DNA of 64,000 nt, from positions 233,313,303 through 233,377,302 of the forward strand of contig NC_081415.1 of assembly GCF_030272615.1 (NCBI RefSeq), given 5' to 3'. Of this stretch, positions 22,959-34,789 are shown one piece after another. The DNA comes from Cryptomeria japonica (lineage: Eukaryota > Streptophyta > Pinopsida > Cupressales > Cupressaceae). Each line of letters begins with the position of its first letter. Within the stretch, counting starts at the first letter, position 1. The position numbers and the translations under genes are program-made. The notes beneath the pieces were generated by a model. It saw only the letters and a list, made by a program, of their open reading frames with translations. It searched no databases and was not told the DNA's origin.

Positions 22959-23977
22959 CTGTTGAAGTTCCTAGTTCTTGTATTATAGTTTTGTGTTGTT
23001 GGTAGTTAAGTCTCATTTTTGGTGTGACTCTGTAGCCTGTAGGAATAAGGTTTTATGCCATGTTACTCTAGGTTCTTCATGTCCTCTTAGTCCTTGTCCC
23101 CAATTAGAGATAATTGTTACTCCTCATTTTCACTAAGTTGAAATCCCACTTTTAAGTCGATAATCCTCTTATTCATCTCATACATTAAGTCCCTTAGTTC
23201 TGAATTTACCTAACCGGATGATCAACCTTTTTCCAAGTGTCAAGTCTTGGTTATGTCCAAAGGGGGCCCAACTTGTTTTATCGGATTATCACCATGCAAT
23301 GGAAGTTTAACTTTAATATTTTATTATCATCGAGTCTTGTTCCACCCGATTATCACCATGCAATGGAAGTTTAACTTATAATATTTTATTATCATTGAGT
23401 CTTTTTCCACCCAAGATTCAATCCCCAATAGTACTGCATCAGTGGGTCCCTCATGAGTCACATCTTGGCTGATCGCACTTTAGGGATTTTTCAACACACA
23501 CTTATCTTGTTTTGTAGTTCTCAAAGAGAGCGATAGCCTGATACTCCAATGGTAGTAAGTCTCATGACTAACAATTGCATGGTGATGTTAGCATGGCATC
23601 AACTTGTAATATGCATTAGATGAAGCATTAATTAAAAGTCTCTTTTCAAATATCAAGGTAGTACGACAACCACCGAAATACATGAATTAATTACTCCAGT
23701 CATGCATAGGTATGCCACCTTTTCTCTTCTCATTTTAATTTGAAATCTCTGGTGAATATGAAGGAGTGTTCAGGAGAAAGAACATAACTAGGTTTCAGGA
23801 GAAAAGTTTTCCTTGTTCGAATTGCTGAAATTTCCTGTATTCTTGTTGATAAGATAGAGGAAGTTTGTTAATTCAAGATTCATGAACATCTGTTCTTCTC
23901 ATAGTTCCTCCCTATTTTATTCCAATTCTTGTTTTCATCCATTATTAGAAACCCTAGCTTTTGTCCTTTAAGTTTCT
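22959..23977. other. Non-coding region between Gypsy integrase and its 3' ORF
   Basis: I see no gene. It contains a tandem pair of 64-bp units at about 23284-23410 (GATTATCACCATGCAATGG in each). An inverted piece of the same motif, GCATGGTGATG, lies near 23578. Confidence 0.5.
23284..23410 (+). repeat. 64-bp tandem duplication
   Basis: Two copies of GATTATCACCATGCAATGG...TTATTATCATCGAGTC lie 64 bases apart with few differences. They belong to the Gypsy 3' non-coding region. Confidence 0.8.
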
Positions 23978-26900
23978 ATGGGACCCAAAAGCACTCAGCC
24001 AATTGAAAATAAGATGGACTTCATTAAAGACACAAAAATAGGGACATTCACATTGTATGATACCCATAGGAGGTTGCACAATAAAGAAAGATCTCACATT
24101 GCTTATAAAGTTGTAGAGTCCTCTTTGTCTCAAGCCGACTGTTACTCACCTACTATTACATGTCTAGAATTAATCTTCGCCCACGTGTAGCATTATCACA
24201 TTGATTCCCATGAGATTAGGGGAACTAATCATACCGTGATAGCTAGAATTGATACATATATTGTTGTTCTTTCATTGAATATTATTAAGAGAGAAGACAA
24301 AGTAAATTTTTCACTACAATCAGGATGAGAATTATTTTAGAAGCAGATGGATTGGTGTCTTGATACATCGCTCAGAGTTGGTTGAAAACCCCTCGACCGA
24401 GCAAGTCCAAATTACCTTCCCGTATGAAAATTGAGCTATTTAGGGATGATATTGTAGACATTATTGTTCTATTGTGCCATGTAGTTGGCAGACCTAGGAT
24501 GAAATAATTTGAGGAGTGGATGTGTCAGTTTGTTGTCACTATCTATGATGATTAGAAATAAAATTGAATGGGAAAAATTGATAAGTAACTCACTCCATGA
24601 GAAACTTACATGTTTTAATGATAGGAAACAATTTTATCTATGCTTTGTACTACTCTATGTTTTAACTATTGGAAGGACGTTCTAACCAGGGTTAAAACAA
24701 GTGGGTAACCCTACAAATGGTGCTCCTATCTACATTTTTTTCCCCTAGTTACAAAAAGAAGAAGGCATGAAGAAATTTTCCCGCATCCACGATGTCTTCC
24801 TCATGATGCTTATAAAAGACATGGAGGAAAAACCTGAGAATATAATTTCAAAAGAATCTAAAACTCTGATTCAAAATTATGGTAGCTTCTACATTTAGTT
24901 AAAGGGTTTCTAATACTTGAGAGTCAGTAGTTATTGAAATGCACCTCAAAAATTGCCCAGGTATGCCTCTGATTATCTTGTTTCTTGGAACTGTGCCACC
25001 ACATTACATTTGTAAATATTAAATATGTACAAAATGAGAACGACACTTGATACTCTTTTCCGACGAGTTTATCTCATTTTTCATGCAAAAGCAAACAGTC
25101 AGCCATTTTTTTTGATAAGTTGCTTGTTGATCTTGGTTTTCGTTCCCTTCCTATGAGAGCCCATTTTGATAGTAAGGGACATTTCCAACAAAATTTCTAT
25201 GGGGCCACTCAATATTTTGATGTGCCAAAGTTAGAGGACTTTTGGGAGGATTGTGCTGATGAAAAGAAGGTCTTTAGGAGAAATTGCATGCGACTGACAT
25301 TAAGTCAAATGGTAGCTTTCAATGTCATCCCTTCAAATCCTAAAAATGTTATGGATGATGGTTCAAATATGATAGATAATTCATATCAGGATGCTATTTT
25401 ACCTTCTTTTTAGTGCCTAAAAAATGAAGAAGAAGTAGATGTTAAGAATAGAACTTAAGTTCTGAAAAGGTCATAGGTTTGGTTGAATCATATAGTTAGA
25501 ACACATTATGGCTCCTCCCCACAGAAAAGGGATACTCAAGGAAAACAATACAGTTGTGTAGACCTCTCAAAAGGCAACATGGGAATTGGTATTAGAGACT
25601 GGTATATGTTAGGCAGACTCACAGTTTGGTGATGTAATGATCCCCCTAAGAAAAATGAGAAACTAAAATCTATTTGTGAAGCAATTTCTATAGAACCACC
25701 AAAGAAGAAAAGAACAACCTTGCAGATTAGTTCTAGTGAAGAAGATACTCAGTTTCTTGATTAATTAGGAGAGAAAAATCCTTTAGTTTCCCTAATTGAT
25801 GATGAAGATCCATAGACACCCACATCTAATGTTCTTGTGCTAAAACTTGACACCGCCATTAATACTTTGGCTATTAAAAGCTCAACAAACACTTTGTCTA
25901 CTCCATGGCTCAAGAAGGCAATTCAGAAACAAAAGAAGCAATACTCACTAGTCATTGAGATTAGGGTTGATACAATAACACACCCATTAGGGGAAACACC
26001 TAAACCTAAATAGACAAGGAAAACAAATAGGATGATTGTGGACCCATAAACAAAGCATCATGTGCTGGAGATTGCTGATCCCAAAATAGAGAAAAATGAG
26101 TAGGAAATTAAAGAAGGTGAATTCAACATAAGTAGAATTGACAAGGATCCCCTGACCATTGAAGGTGATATTTATCATACCAAACACTCTGTTGCTATTT
26201 TATCCAAAAGAACTAAAGCTATAGAAAGGAAGAACCAAGAGCTTGCATAGTATGTAGACACCCTCACTTGCTTCATTTGGTCTATTTGGCTTGTCGAAAA
26301 CTTTGTAACTAGTTCATCTGATAAGTTGGAACTTGTCAAATGATCACAAGCCATAGCCAAAGTAGTCAATGGCTAGGATAGTCAAGTAATTTTAAAAGGG
26401 TTGTCATTTATTAAGCATGACTTGGAAAATTATGATAGTCTTAATGAGATGATCTCTGTGCATTGAGTTGAGTTACAAAAGACAAAAAGAGAAACTGGTT
26501 GATTATTTGCTGCCCTTCTAGAGATGCGAGAAATCAACAAAGTTGCCCCTACTATCTTGATTTCAGAGCATATCATTGAGGACCCTGATGCAGATAACAT
26601 CACCATTTGGACGGAAATGTTAGACTAGAAACACCATGTTATGAATGAATTCCAATCCCATCTAATAGTTCTTTAGTGATTCAAAATGCAAATCTTCAGT
26701 GAGACTTGAAGGGCACTTTTGATACAATCAATATAAATATACTTAGAGATTATGTAAAGGAGTTGTTAGGAGGGGAAATGGTGAGAGTATATTTTCACCA
26801 GAAAGTCGAAGATAGTCTCTCTATAGCTAATATTGGATCTAAATCTTTGGAATGTTTAAAAGATGTGATAATGGTGTTAAATCCTGTCAGTGAGGAAGTC

Positions 26901-27104
26901 TAGGATATTCCTAAAAAAATTTGTTGAAGCTAGCCAAAAGTTCACCAAATGGAGGATTAGAGTGGGAGCCATGGTTGAATCTACAGTAGAGGCGGCACAA
27001 CAACTCTAGGTCAGTGTAACAAAAACAACAACGGATCAAGAAGCAACATATGATGTTGTGGGGTTGGAAGATGAAGAAGTAGATGGGGACATGGCAATTT
27101 AATT
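23978..27104 (+). pseudogene. Extra 3' ORF of the Gypsy element, unknown function, heavily decayed
   Basis: An ATG at 23978 opens 70 codons (MGPKSTQPIENKMDF). Protein-like sequence continues in fragments, notably 25120-25413 (97 codons, with FWEDCADEKKVFRRNC) and 26706-26903. In between are Lys/Glu-rich and coiled-coil-like segments. The codon-like texture and stops that mostly fit CAA/CAG/CGA to TAA/TAG/TGA changes suggest one long former ORF of up to about 1,000 codons downstream of integrase. Long extra ORFs in this position occur in some plant Gypsy lineages. I recognise no domain. Confidence 0.4.
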
Positions 27105-27397
27105 TATTGTTCCTTAGTTAGTTTTCTTATTTTTCAAGTCTTTGGTTCAAAACTATTGGTCCTGGAAGACCGTTTACATTTAAGTTATGTTATAAACTCT
27201 CTTTCATTGGCTTTCCTCAAGAAGATATTATTTTAACTAGTTTTAGGCTGAACTATTTAAAAATGGTAGGAACCCTTGGTAAGGGTTCTGATTTTTGGCC
27301 AAAACTTTTTTGATTTTTAGTTGACACTAGCATTGCAATTTTAGAAAATCTTAATAGAATTTTGTTTGAAGGAGACTTTGTGATAGTTCAATTGTAA

Positions 27398-27402
<5 letters not shown>

Positions 27403-27469
<67 letters not shown>
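27403..27469. repeat. (AT)n microsatellite
   Basis: About 33 uninterrupted AT units lie in or just before the Gypsy 3' LTR. The run length may be affected by assembly. Confidence 0.95.
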
Positions 27470-27472
<3 letters not shown>

Positions 27473-27739
27473 CTATCATCAATATTTATATCTGAATAAT
27501 TTATTGAATGTGGTAATATCTATTCTTAATTTTAGACTTTGTGCTATGGTGGAGAGTAATTTCCTGTGTTATTTTGGATTTGAGGTGAATGTGATGCATG
27601 TTGTTGTTACTGATCTCTTTATGAGTTGATCATTTATCAGTGGAAATTTTTGTATGAATGCTGGTGGATGATTTTTGTTTAAGTTATATGAAGATTGATT
27701 TTTACACTTTGCTGTAAGGATCATGTGTAGTTAATCTCA

Positions 27740-27972
27740 TCTTTATTTTCTACTTTAGGTTTGTAAAGTTTGCCTTTCCTTCTTTTTGGTTAAAAGCATT
27801 CCTTGTGAAAATCTAAATTCATATCATAAGAGGAAGTTGTACCTCTCAAATTTAGAGAAAAGTTACAAAAATAATCATAACTTACCCAACTATTATTAAT
27901 AGTTTGTTCTCTATCTGGGCTAGGAGTCAATATTGTCATATTTTTAAAGAGAACAAAATTTGTTAACCAACA
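27740..27972 (+). repeat. Gypsy 3' LTR, recognisable 3' end
   Basis: It matches 1434-1653, ending AACCAACA. The LTR must begin further left, since the 5' copy is truncated, but I could not place its start; no clear polypurine tract was identified between 27105 and 27740. Confidence 0.7.
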
Positions 27973-28107
27973 ACCTACTGATTTTGTTTTTTGTCACCTT
28001 TCCTTTGTCTCCTTGGGACATTTTCTTGCTCTCTAATTTTTGTTTTGCTAGTGTCTTTTGATCTTTGCACTAACGCAGTTTTAGCGCCACCTCAAAGATG
28101 GGCAAAA

Positions 28108-28900
28108 TGTAGATACTTAAATTTTATTAGTTTAATTAATTGAATTTGGTTATCTTGAATGCCTTTAATTAAAGAATTATGCATTATTTAATTAATTAGT
28201 GTTTCCCCATTCTAGCTAATTAATTTTATTAGTTATGCTATAGTTCTCTTTTAATTAATTACTTGATAATCATAAATCATTTTATTAATTAAAACCACCC
28301 CATTTTTCTATTAAATAAATCAAATGCATTATTTGATTATTTAATTCATTTTGTCTTTTCCTCCTAATTTCCTTTATAGAATTAATTAATTAAATTAATT
28401 ATTTCTATTTCCCCACATTTCTTCTAACTCTAATCCTTATTTAACCCTTCCTCTAAACCTAACCCATTGGCTAACCATAGGTTTTAGTCATCCTTATCCT
28501 CTTTCCCTCCTCATAGTGTGCACATTTCAACATATCCTAAATTTCCTAATATTTGAGAAAATTTCCTAAAATTTGGGGAATTATCCTAATTACCTTGATA
28601 TTGTGAAATATCTTCATATTTGGAATGGAACCTTCCTATTTGGGTGTCTCTCTCCCAAACAGGCATGTGTCCTCAAGGACACCTGTCATTTCTACCCATA
28701 TAAAGGGAAAGTCTCTCATTTTCATGCCTCCTTTTCTCCCAACCCAACCTATTTAATCCCCTCCATTTTTCTTCCAAATCATCCACTTTCATGCTTTCAT
28801 ACCATCATAATGTTAAATTTTTCACTCATCCTTTGTATCCATTAGCATTTTAGCATCCATCTTTCATCCCATTTAGCATAATACTCATCTTGCATCAACC
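28108..28900 (+). mobile_element. Probable Gypsy LTR fragment (promoter side)
   Basis: AGATGGGCAAAA followed by TGTAGATACTTAAATTTT at 28096-28125 looks like a polypurine-tract/LTR junction typical of plant Gypsy elements. AT-rich sequence with many TTAATTAA blocks follows, then a TATA box and a pyrimidine-rich region. The right end was not found. The short stretch 27973-28107 would be the internal 3' end of this older element, into which the larger Gypsy inserted. This is recognition of texture and junction only. Confidence 0.4.
28699..28705 (+). promoter_or_regulatory. Possible TATA box in the LTR-like region
   Basis: TATAAAG lies in CCCATATAAAGGG, followed by pyrimidine-rich sequence. This is a good match to a plant core promoter inside an LTR. 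Confidence 0.45.
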
Positions 28901-31139
28901 ATCATGGAGTGAAATTGACCATCTACAACATAAAGAGAATAGATCAAACCAGAAGACAGTCAAATCAAGGGTTTTAAGAGAGTCTGTATTTCTTTTGTTT
29001 ATCATTTTCTTTCAAAATTCCCTTTTAGAATCTTTATCATGAGTATGGTCAATTTTTGTGTTTGTTTAGATGTTTAGTTTAACATTTTAATCTTCTCAAT
29101 CTTGCACTCACAATTTTATGCATACACTAGAAAGGCTCAAGAAATCCAAGAGAGATGCAAAGACTGTTATAGCAAGCTAGAGAGAGAAAGAAATATATTC
29201 GAGTTGAAAGATTACCAGAGATTGATAAAAGAACCAAGAAAGAACCAAAGAGATTGCATGGATTGAAAATATATAGTTAAAAGAGATAATAGGAGGGAAA
29301 GAAGAGGCTGGCAAATTGTTTTAAAAGAATCCAAGCTGTTTCCACTGACCTAGGTAGGTGACAAGTGGAAAAATGTCCATAACTGACATTCAAGTGTTAA
29401 GATGTCATGACGCATTTGCACAACATGTGGACATCTACGTGGCCCGCTAGTTTATAGATAATTAATGCTAAAAATATGGGTGGTAAGAGAATCATGTGGT
29501 TAGTTCACAAGACTGATGTTGAAAGGTATATATCGAAAAAGTTTCTTGAGCATCCTAAGAAGAAAAACGCTAATGCAAGGAAAAAAATGAGCCTACTCAA
29601 ATGCTAGGGGAATGGATGTACTAAAATGACTACAAAAGTGTAGGTGGAATTACAAAGGGGTATGCAATTTTTGACACCACACTAATGTATAATGTATATG
29701 CATTATGAAAAAGCCTCTATTTGTGCTAAATATTCACTTAGTTTTTGGTTTCTAATCCATAACAAATACTCATTTCTTAAGAGTTAGTACATATCAGTTT
29801 TAGTGACCAAGTATCTATTTTGTGAAATAAATTTTGGCTCAACATTATTTCTCCTCAATATGGACTTAGTGTCTTGCACATGCCATTGAAGGCTTAATGA
29901 CAAATCTTGGGATTAATTTTGATATATTTGTGGATTTAACCATGTAGGAATTTTTGCATCAACATTTTGAGTCAAGTTCTGTGAACCATCATTAGGATGA
30001 AAAAAATAGTTAAAAGAGAGAAATGATGGATTGTAGATTAAGACTAAATAAAAAGATCAGAGAGGGGGGGGGAGGGGTGTGGTGAGAAGGGTGCACACAA
30101 TTCATTGAGAAAGGAATAAAAGGACTAAAACAAAAAGTTAAAAAATAGACCTAAGAAGATGAAAAACCAAAAATAAGAGGAAACAAAAGAGAAAAAAAGG
30201 GCAACAATAAAATAATAACAATGAATAGGAAAGAAAATATAAAAATAACAATGAAATAAATTAAAACACCAAGAGGCAAAATAAAAGCTCAAAAACTTAT
30301 ACAAGAACTAAAAAACCTTACAAAAAAAATTAAAATAACAATAAGACAATATTAATTATAATAAGATATCATAAACAATAAAAAAGATAAAATTAAAGGA
30401 CCTATTAACATAAAAAGTAAAAGAAATACAAAACTGAGAACATAACTATAACGACAAAGAAACAAAGACTAAATAAGATATAAATAAAGATAAAAAATGA
30501 GGCAATATTAATTAGATAAGAAAATCATTGATAAAACAATTATATATGTATGTATGTATGTATGATACACACACACAAACTAAAGAACTCCAAAACAAAG
30601 AAGAGATAAAAAATGAAGAAAATAAAACAAAAAGAATAAGAGAATTCTAGTAAGCTACCAAATAATTAATAATACTATGATCATTAATAAGGTATTATTA
30701 ATGATTTCTTGTCTCATTAATGTTTCTCTATTGAAATAAATTCACAACATACAAAGCACAGGGGGAAGAAACAAAAGAGAGATAAGAGAAAAGAGAAATG
30801 AAAGCAGGGAGAGGGGGGGTGGGGGCTCAAAGGTTGGAGAAAGAGGAAAGGAGGGAGGGAGGCCTTACAAGGAAAAAAGAGAAGGCTAGGAGTTGAGGTG
30901 GTTATGGATTTTAAGGTTATTTAACAAAGGAAGCCAATAGAAATTTGAGTTCCACCCTTCATCTTTATTAAGATTGTAGATGGGTGGTTATGTATTTTAA
31001 TGGTTTCCTTGAGTTTTATCTTAAAAATATTGGTTATGAAATATTGAGATCTATCATACAATGATTGGAGTTATTGTTTGGCTTAGTCTTTTCATTTCAT
31101 TCCCTTTAATTTTCCTATAAAGCATACCTCTAGGATTAT
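28901..31139. other. No gene seen; purine-biased A-rich stretch
   Basis: I see no coding region. From about 30000 to 30880 the plus strand is strongly purine-biased. It includes G runs near 30063-30085 and 30811-30825, a short TATG repeat at 30543-30565 next to a CA repeat, and a polypurine block at 30755-30865. It could be interior sequence of an old retroelement. Confidence 0.5.
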
Positions 31140-32070
31140 CCTCCTTGATATAGTTGAAGTCAAAGTGGGAGAGTTCACCCACTCTTATTCATTGTCTCAT
31201 TAATTCAACAATATGATTGTATGTCCTACCCATTACCTCTTATTGACAATCCTTTCACATTATATTTTGTTGTTTTTCTTTAGAACTAATCAAAGAACCT
31301 GTTTGATAGCCAACAAATTCAAGGAACTAATAAAAATCACTTATGTTGTGTTTCATCTTATCTTCATTAGACAAAAGTGAATCTACAAATTCTTCTACCC
31401 GAATAAATTTTGTCACATCCTTAGAATCTTCAAAAGTCACCACAATATATGTCCTTTGAGAGTCAACAACCTAGATACCTTATTTCACAATCATGATGGT
31501 CTCCATAGTTTCTGCATATGCTCTCTTCTTATACACTATGTAATGAACTTTGACATAGTGGTCAACAACACTCCCGCTCTCCATCCTTTCTAAAAATTCA
31601 TTTTAATAGTTGGGCGTTAATTTACTATTACCTTCACCATCCCTTGGCAGGATGGTTTCATGGTAGTCTATGCATCATGTGCTTTTTTGTAGTCCACTAT
31701 TTAAGACTGTATGGAAAAGAAAGCATGTGCATTTGCTTTCTCTTCTTCCTTCAACAATATCTTTTGGTCTGTTGAAGAGCATTCCAATCAGGAGGAGCCA
31801 TATAACTGGTGACTATGCTATTCCAAACTACTTTCCACTCTAGTATCCTCTTCAATTAATCTCTCAAATATTCATAATTGTCTCCTTTGAAGAAGGGTAT
31901 ATTATTTGTGGATGCACCAGTAAGAGCCACAACAAAAAAATGAAAGGATTCAAGACTTTCTCTCAAAACAATAGGTTCAAGCTTCTTGTTAAAGAAAACT
32001 TATAACAAATATTTCACCCAAGAATGATTATTCTATCTTGAATTCTCAGTCTGCTAACTCTAAAATCCCC
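31140..32070 (-). pseudogene. Copia gag remnant
   Basis: On the minus strand downstream of a primer-binding site, about 31920-31780 reads FKGDNYEYLRD then (after a stop) LKRILEWKVVWNSIVTSY, matching the start of plant Copia gag ('DGTNY..W...M...L....W..V'). About 31440-31340 reads VVTFEDSKDVTKFIRVEEFVDSL, matching the later 'EESKDLS...EEL..SL' part. The two stretches are in the right order and spacing for one gag gene, with stops and frame changes between. No pol is seen to the left, so the element is truncated. Confidence 0.6.
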
Positions 32071-32073
32071 TTA

Positions 32074-32088
32074 TGCTTTGATACCAAA
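32074..32088 (-). other. Primer-binding site of the truncated Copia
   Basis: TGCTTTGATACCAAA reads as TTTGGTATCAAAGCA on the minus strand, a Met-tRNA-type site with one or two changes. It abuts an LTR edge TGTGAATACT at 32089. Confidence 0.7.
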
Positions 32089-32700
32089 TGTGAATACTGA
32101 TACGAAAAAGAAGAATCTCACATATAAAGTTCTAGATTTGAGCAAATAGAATTATAAACTTAGACCCCAATATTTGCATCCCTTAGTCAAGGATACTTCA
32201 ATGGTTAAGATTTGCAATATATCTTGCACATGGATGTAATGCTCTCACAAAGCTTAGTACAAAACTGTCATTAAAGTTTTGTTCATCTATCCAATTCAAT
32301 TCATTTAAATTCACTTAAATTATTATGCTGAGAGATGTTCCTATACAGTCACAACAGGGGGGATGAAGGATAGAATAAAAGTAGAATATTCTGTGTAAAC
32401 ATTAAAGAAAATGGAAGCATAATGGAAGACCAAGCACCGCTTGTAGCTACGTGGACCATAATGTAAAACTTTTCACATGCCACAGTTACAAAGTAAATGG
32501 AAACTAAAGAGTCTGACGTTACAATGGTTGGTTACGAAAGCATTTCTTTTGAATGTGGAAGATTAAATAATTAAAAAAGAGGCAATTGAAGAGTCTAACA
32601 TTACTGCGAGAGTTTCATTTACAAATGCATGAGAAATGAATTTCAATTTAAATATCGAGCGAGTTGATTCAGTTCAATTGGAGGGTGTGGAAGGGTTCAA
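32089..32700 (-). repeat. 5' LTR of the truncated Copia (right end not found)
   Basis: It starts TGTGAATACTG beside the primer-binding site, as a minus-strand LTR would. There is no partner LTR in the window. The right boundary given is approximate. Confidence 0.4.
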
Positions 32701-34789
32701 ACATTCATTTTTTATCACATACTCAATTGGTGAAGACATTCTCCCATTGAGAGTAATTGCAAAGCAGGGTTCTTGAAACAGATTTGCCTTGCTAAATCGA
32801 GGCAACAAAATGTTAATATTAACATTGATGCTATAGAGGGAAATGAAGATGAATTATGGAAGACGTGAAAGAGAGAGGGAGTGGTGCGATGAAGGAGCCA
32901 TATCCTGAGAAGAAATCTTTTTACACAACCCCTTAGTTGTTGAATTGGGAGCATGTGATGGTTGAACCCTCTGAATATCCTTCATAGTCTGCCATGTCCT
33001 CTTTAAGATATTTATTAAGTGAAATTAAAAGAGGCGATTCTTTGTACAACACAACATCAGTGGGGAATGACAAGGAAAGACAAAGGGTTTACAATACCAT
33101 GTTCCATGTTCCCTGGTGATGTGAACTGGTAAGTAGCTACATATGATAGCTTTACTGCTTAATTTTTGGGTTTTGGTTTTCAAATTTATTGGATTTTTTA
33201 TATTCGTCTTCAGCATGAGATTCATATTCAAGCACTGGTCTTCGTATATGACATTTTGATTTAATTTATATTTGTCTTCAGTGTGGGAGTGGCTATTCAA
33301 TGTAACTTTGAGTGGCTTCTCTGCAAATATCTCCAACAAGATCTGCCCTTCGTTTATTCTTATTGCAGACTATAAATTCCCATGAACCAGCAGATTTTGT
33401 CATTTTGTAAAAAGTTTACTTCTTTGATTGTTTCAAGATTTGCATGCAATTCCACTCAGGTAACAGACCCTACCTATAATTCTAAAGAACTTACAATGAT
33501 CTTCCTTATCATCGCTCTGGTATTTCACAAATATCTCTCATATTCGACTGCAATTACAAGAACTAATAAGTGATTTGCCATACTCCTTTGAAGGTTGTCA
33601 ATTTGCGTTGTGAAGGATTTATATGCAATTCTCTATAATTTGTGAAGATTTATATGGAATTTGAATGAACTTGAACAAGGTGATGATAAAAAAATGATGG
33701 AATGTAGAGTTGTCAGAAAATTGCCTTCACTTAACAAACAAATGAATGGGAAAAGAGTCGGCCTCTGAATCGAGTCTCCCAATGGTCTCCTTCAAACGTC
33801 GAAGAATATGGACTCGCCATCCATAGATCCATTGGTGATGAACCTTAATGCAACCATCATAGACACAATTCTTTTACTTTTCATTTTCTTTAATCAAATA
33901 AGTTTATGTAGATTTTTATTTAAAAAAAATTAAAATTAATAAATTTAGTTAAATAAATAATAATTATTTAGATTTTAATAACAAATTAGAACATGTGGTC
34001 TGTTTATAATACTGTCAAAAGATATTTTATTAAGTATTTAGGATTTTGGGATTGTTAACTTAGTCCATTAATCTATCAATATTATGATAAATAAATTTGC
34101 ATTCTTTTATTTAAAAAATTAATTTTTTATTATTAGATTGCATAAATAACCATTCATATTATTTACTTCTTAATTTTGAATTACTAAATTTAATTTTGTT
34201 AACATCTCTTATGATGTTTGTTACATAGAATCATTAACTCTTATATTTTGACCAGTGGTAAGAATCTGTCTTTTAATTTTATTAATATTGACTAAATCCT
34301 CATAGAGACATTTCATGTCTTAGCCTTAAATATCGAGTCATTCTTGGTAACTAATATTTAATTGAGTTATTGCAAGAACACATCTTATGAGAACACATTT
34401 TATGATCTATATTCAGATATGATGTATGCATGTACGGTTGAAATAATTAACTCTAAATAATAAAATATTGTTACTTTAACAATAACATAATATTACCATA
34501 AAAATATAGTAATAATTTAATAAAATAATATCACTTTCAAATAATATAATAGAATAATATTATATTAATTTAATAATAATATATTATCTGAATATAAATA
34601 TTATATAATTAGTTATATATTTTCATAATATCAATGATATTAATACTACATATTATATTATATGATATGTTATAATATAATATTTTAAATTATATATTAG
34701 TATATTATAGAATACATATTATTTATAATAATGATTATAATTAATGTTTAAACAAGTCAAATAACTGATACATATATAGGTTGGATGAT
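32701..34789. other. No gene seen; increasingly AT-rich
   Basis: Short open frames (for example 32715-32954 and 33025-33339 on the minus strand) show no recognisable motif. From 33880 the sequence is very AT-rich with many TAATAT-type words up to the start of the telomere-like block. Confidence 0.5.

Larger units (their letters stand above)
1434..27972 (+). mobile_element. Decayed Ty3/Gypsy LTR retrotransposon, split by nested insertions
   Basis: The LTR ends at 1434-1653 and about 27740-27972 match each other closely, and both end in CCAACA. Between them, in order, are gag, protease, an extra RNase H, reverse transcriptase, RNase H and integrase, then a long region with a decayed 3' ORF. 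The integrase is interrupted at 7095 by a 15.2-kb nested element and resumes at 22306. Protease, RT and integrase all carry stops, frameshifts and altered catalytic residues, so the copy cannot be autonomous. The domain order (protease, extra RNase H, RT) and the large 3' region suggest a relative of the Tat/Ogre group; the exact lineage is inference. The left end of the 5' LTR is missing. Confidence 0.8.

Noticed and set aside
33025-33573. Small genes at 33025-33339 (minus) and 33382-33573 (plus)
   Set aside because: No motif, no promoter and unremarkable length for chance frames in this DNA.
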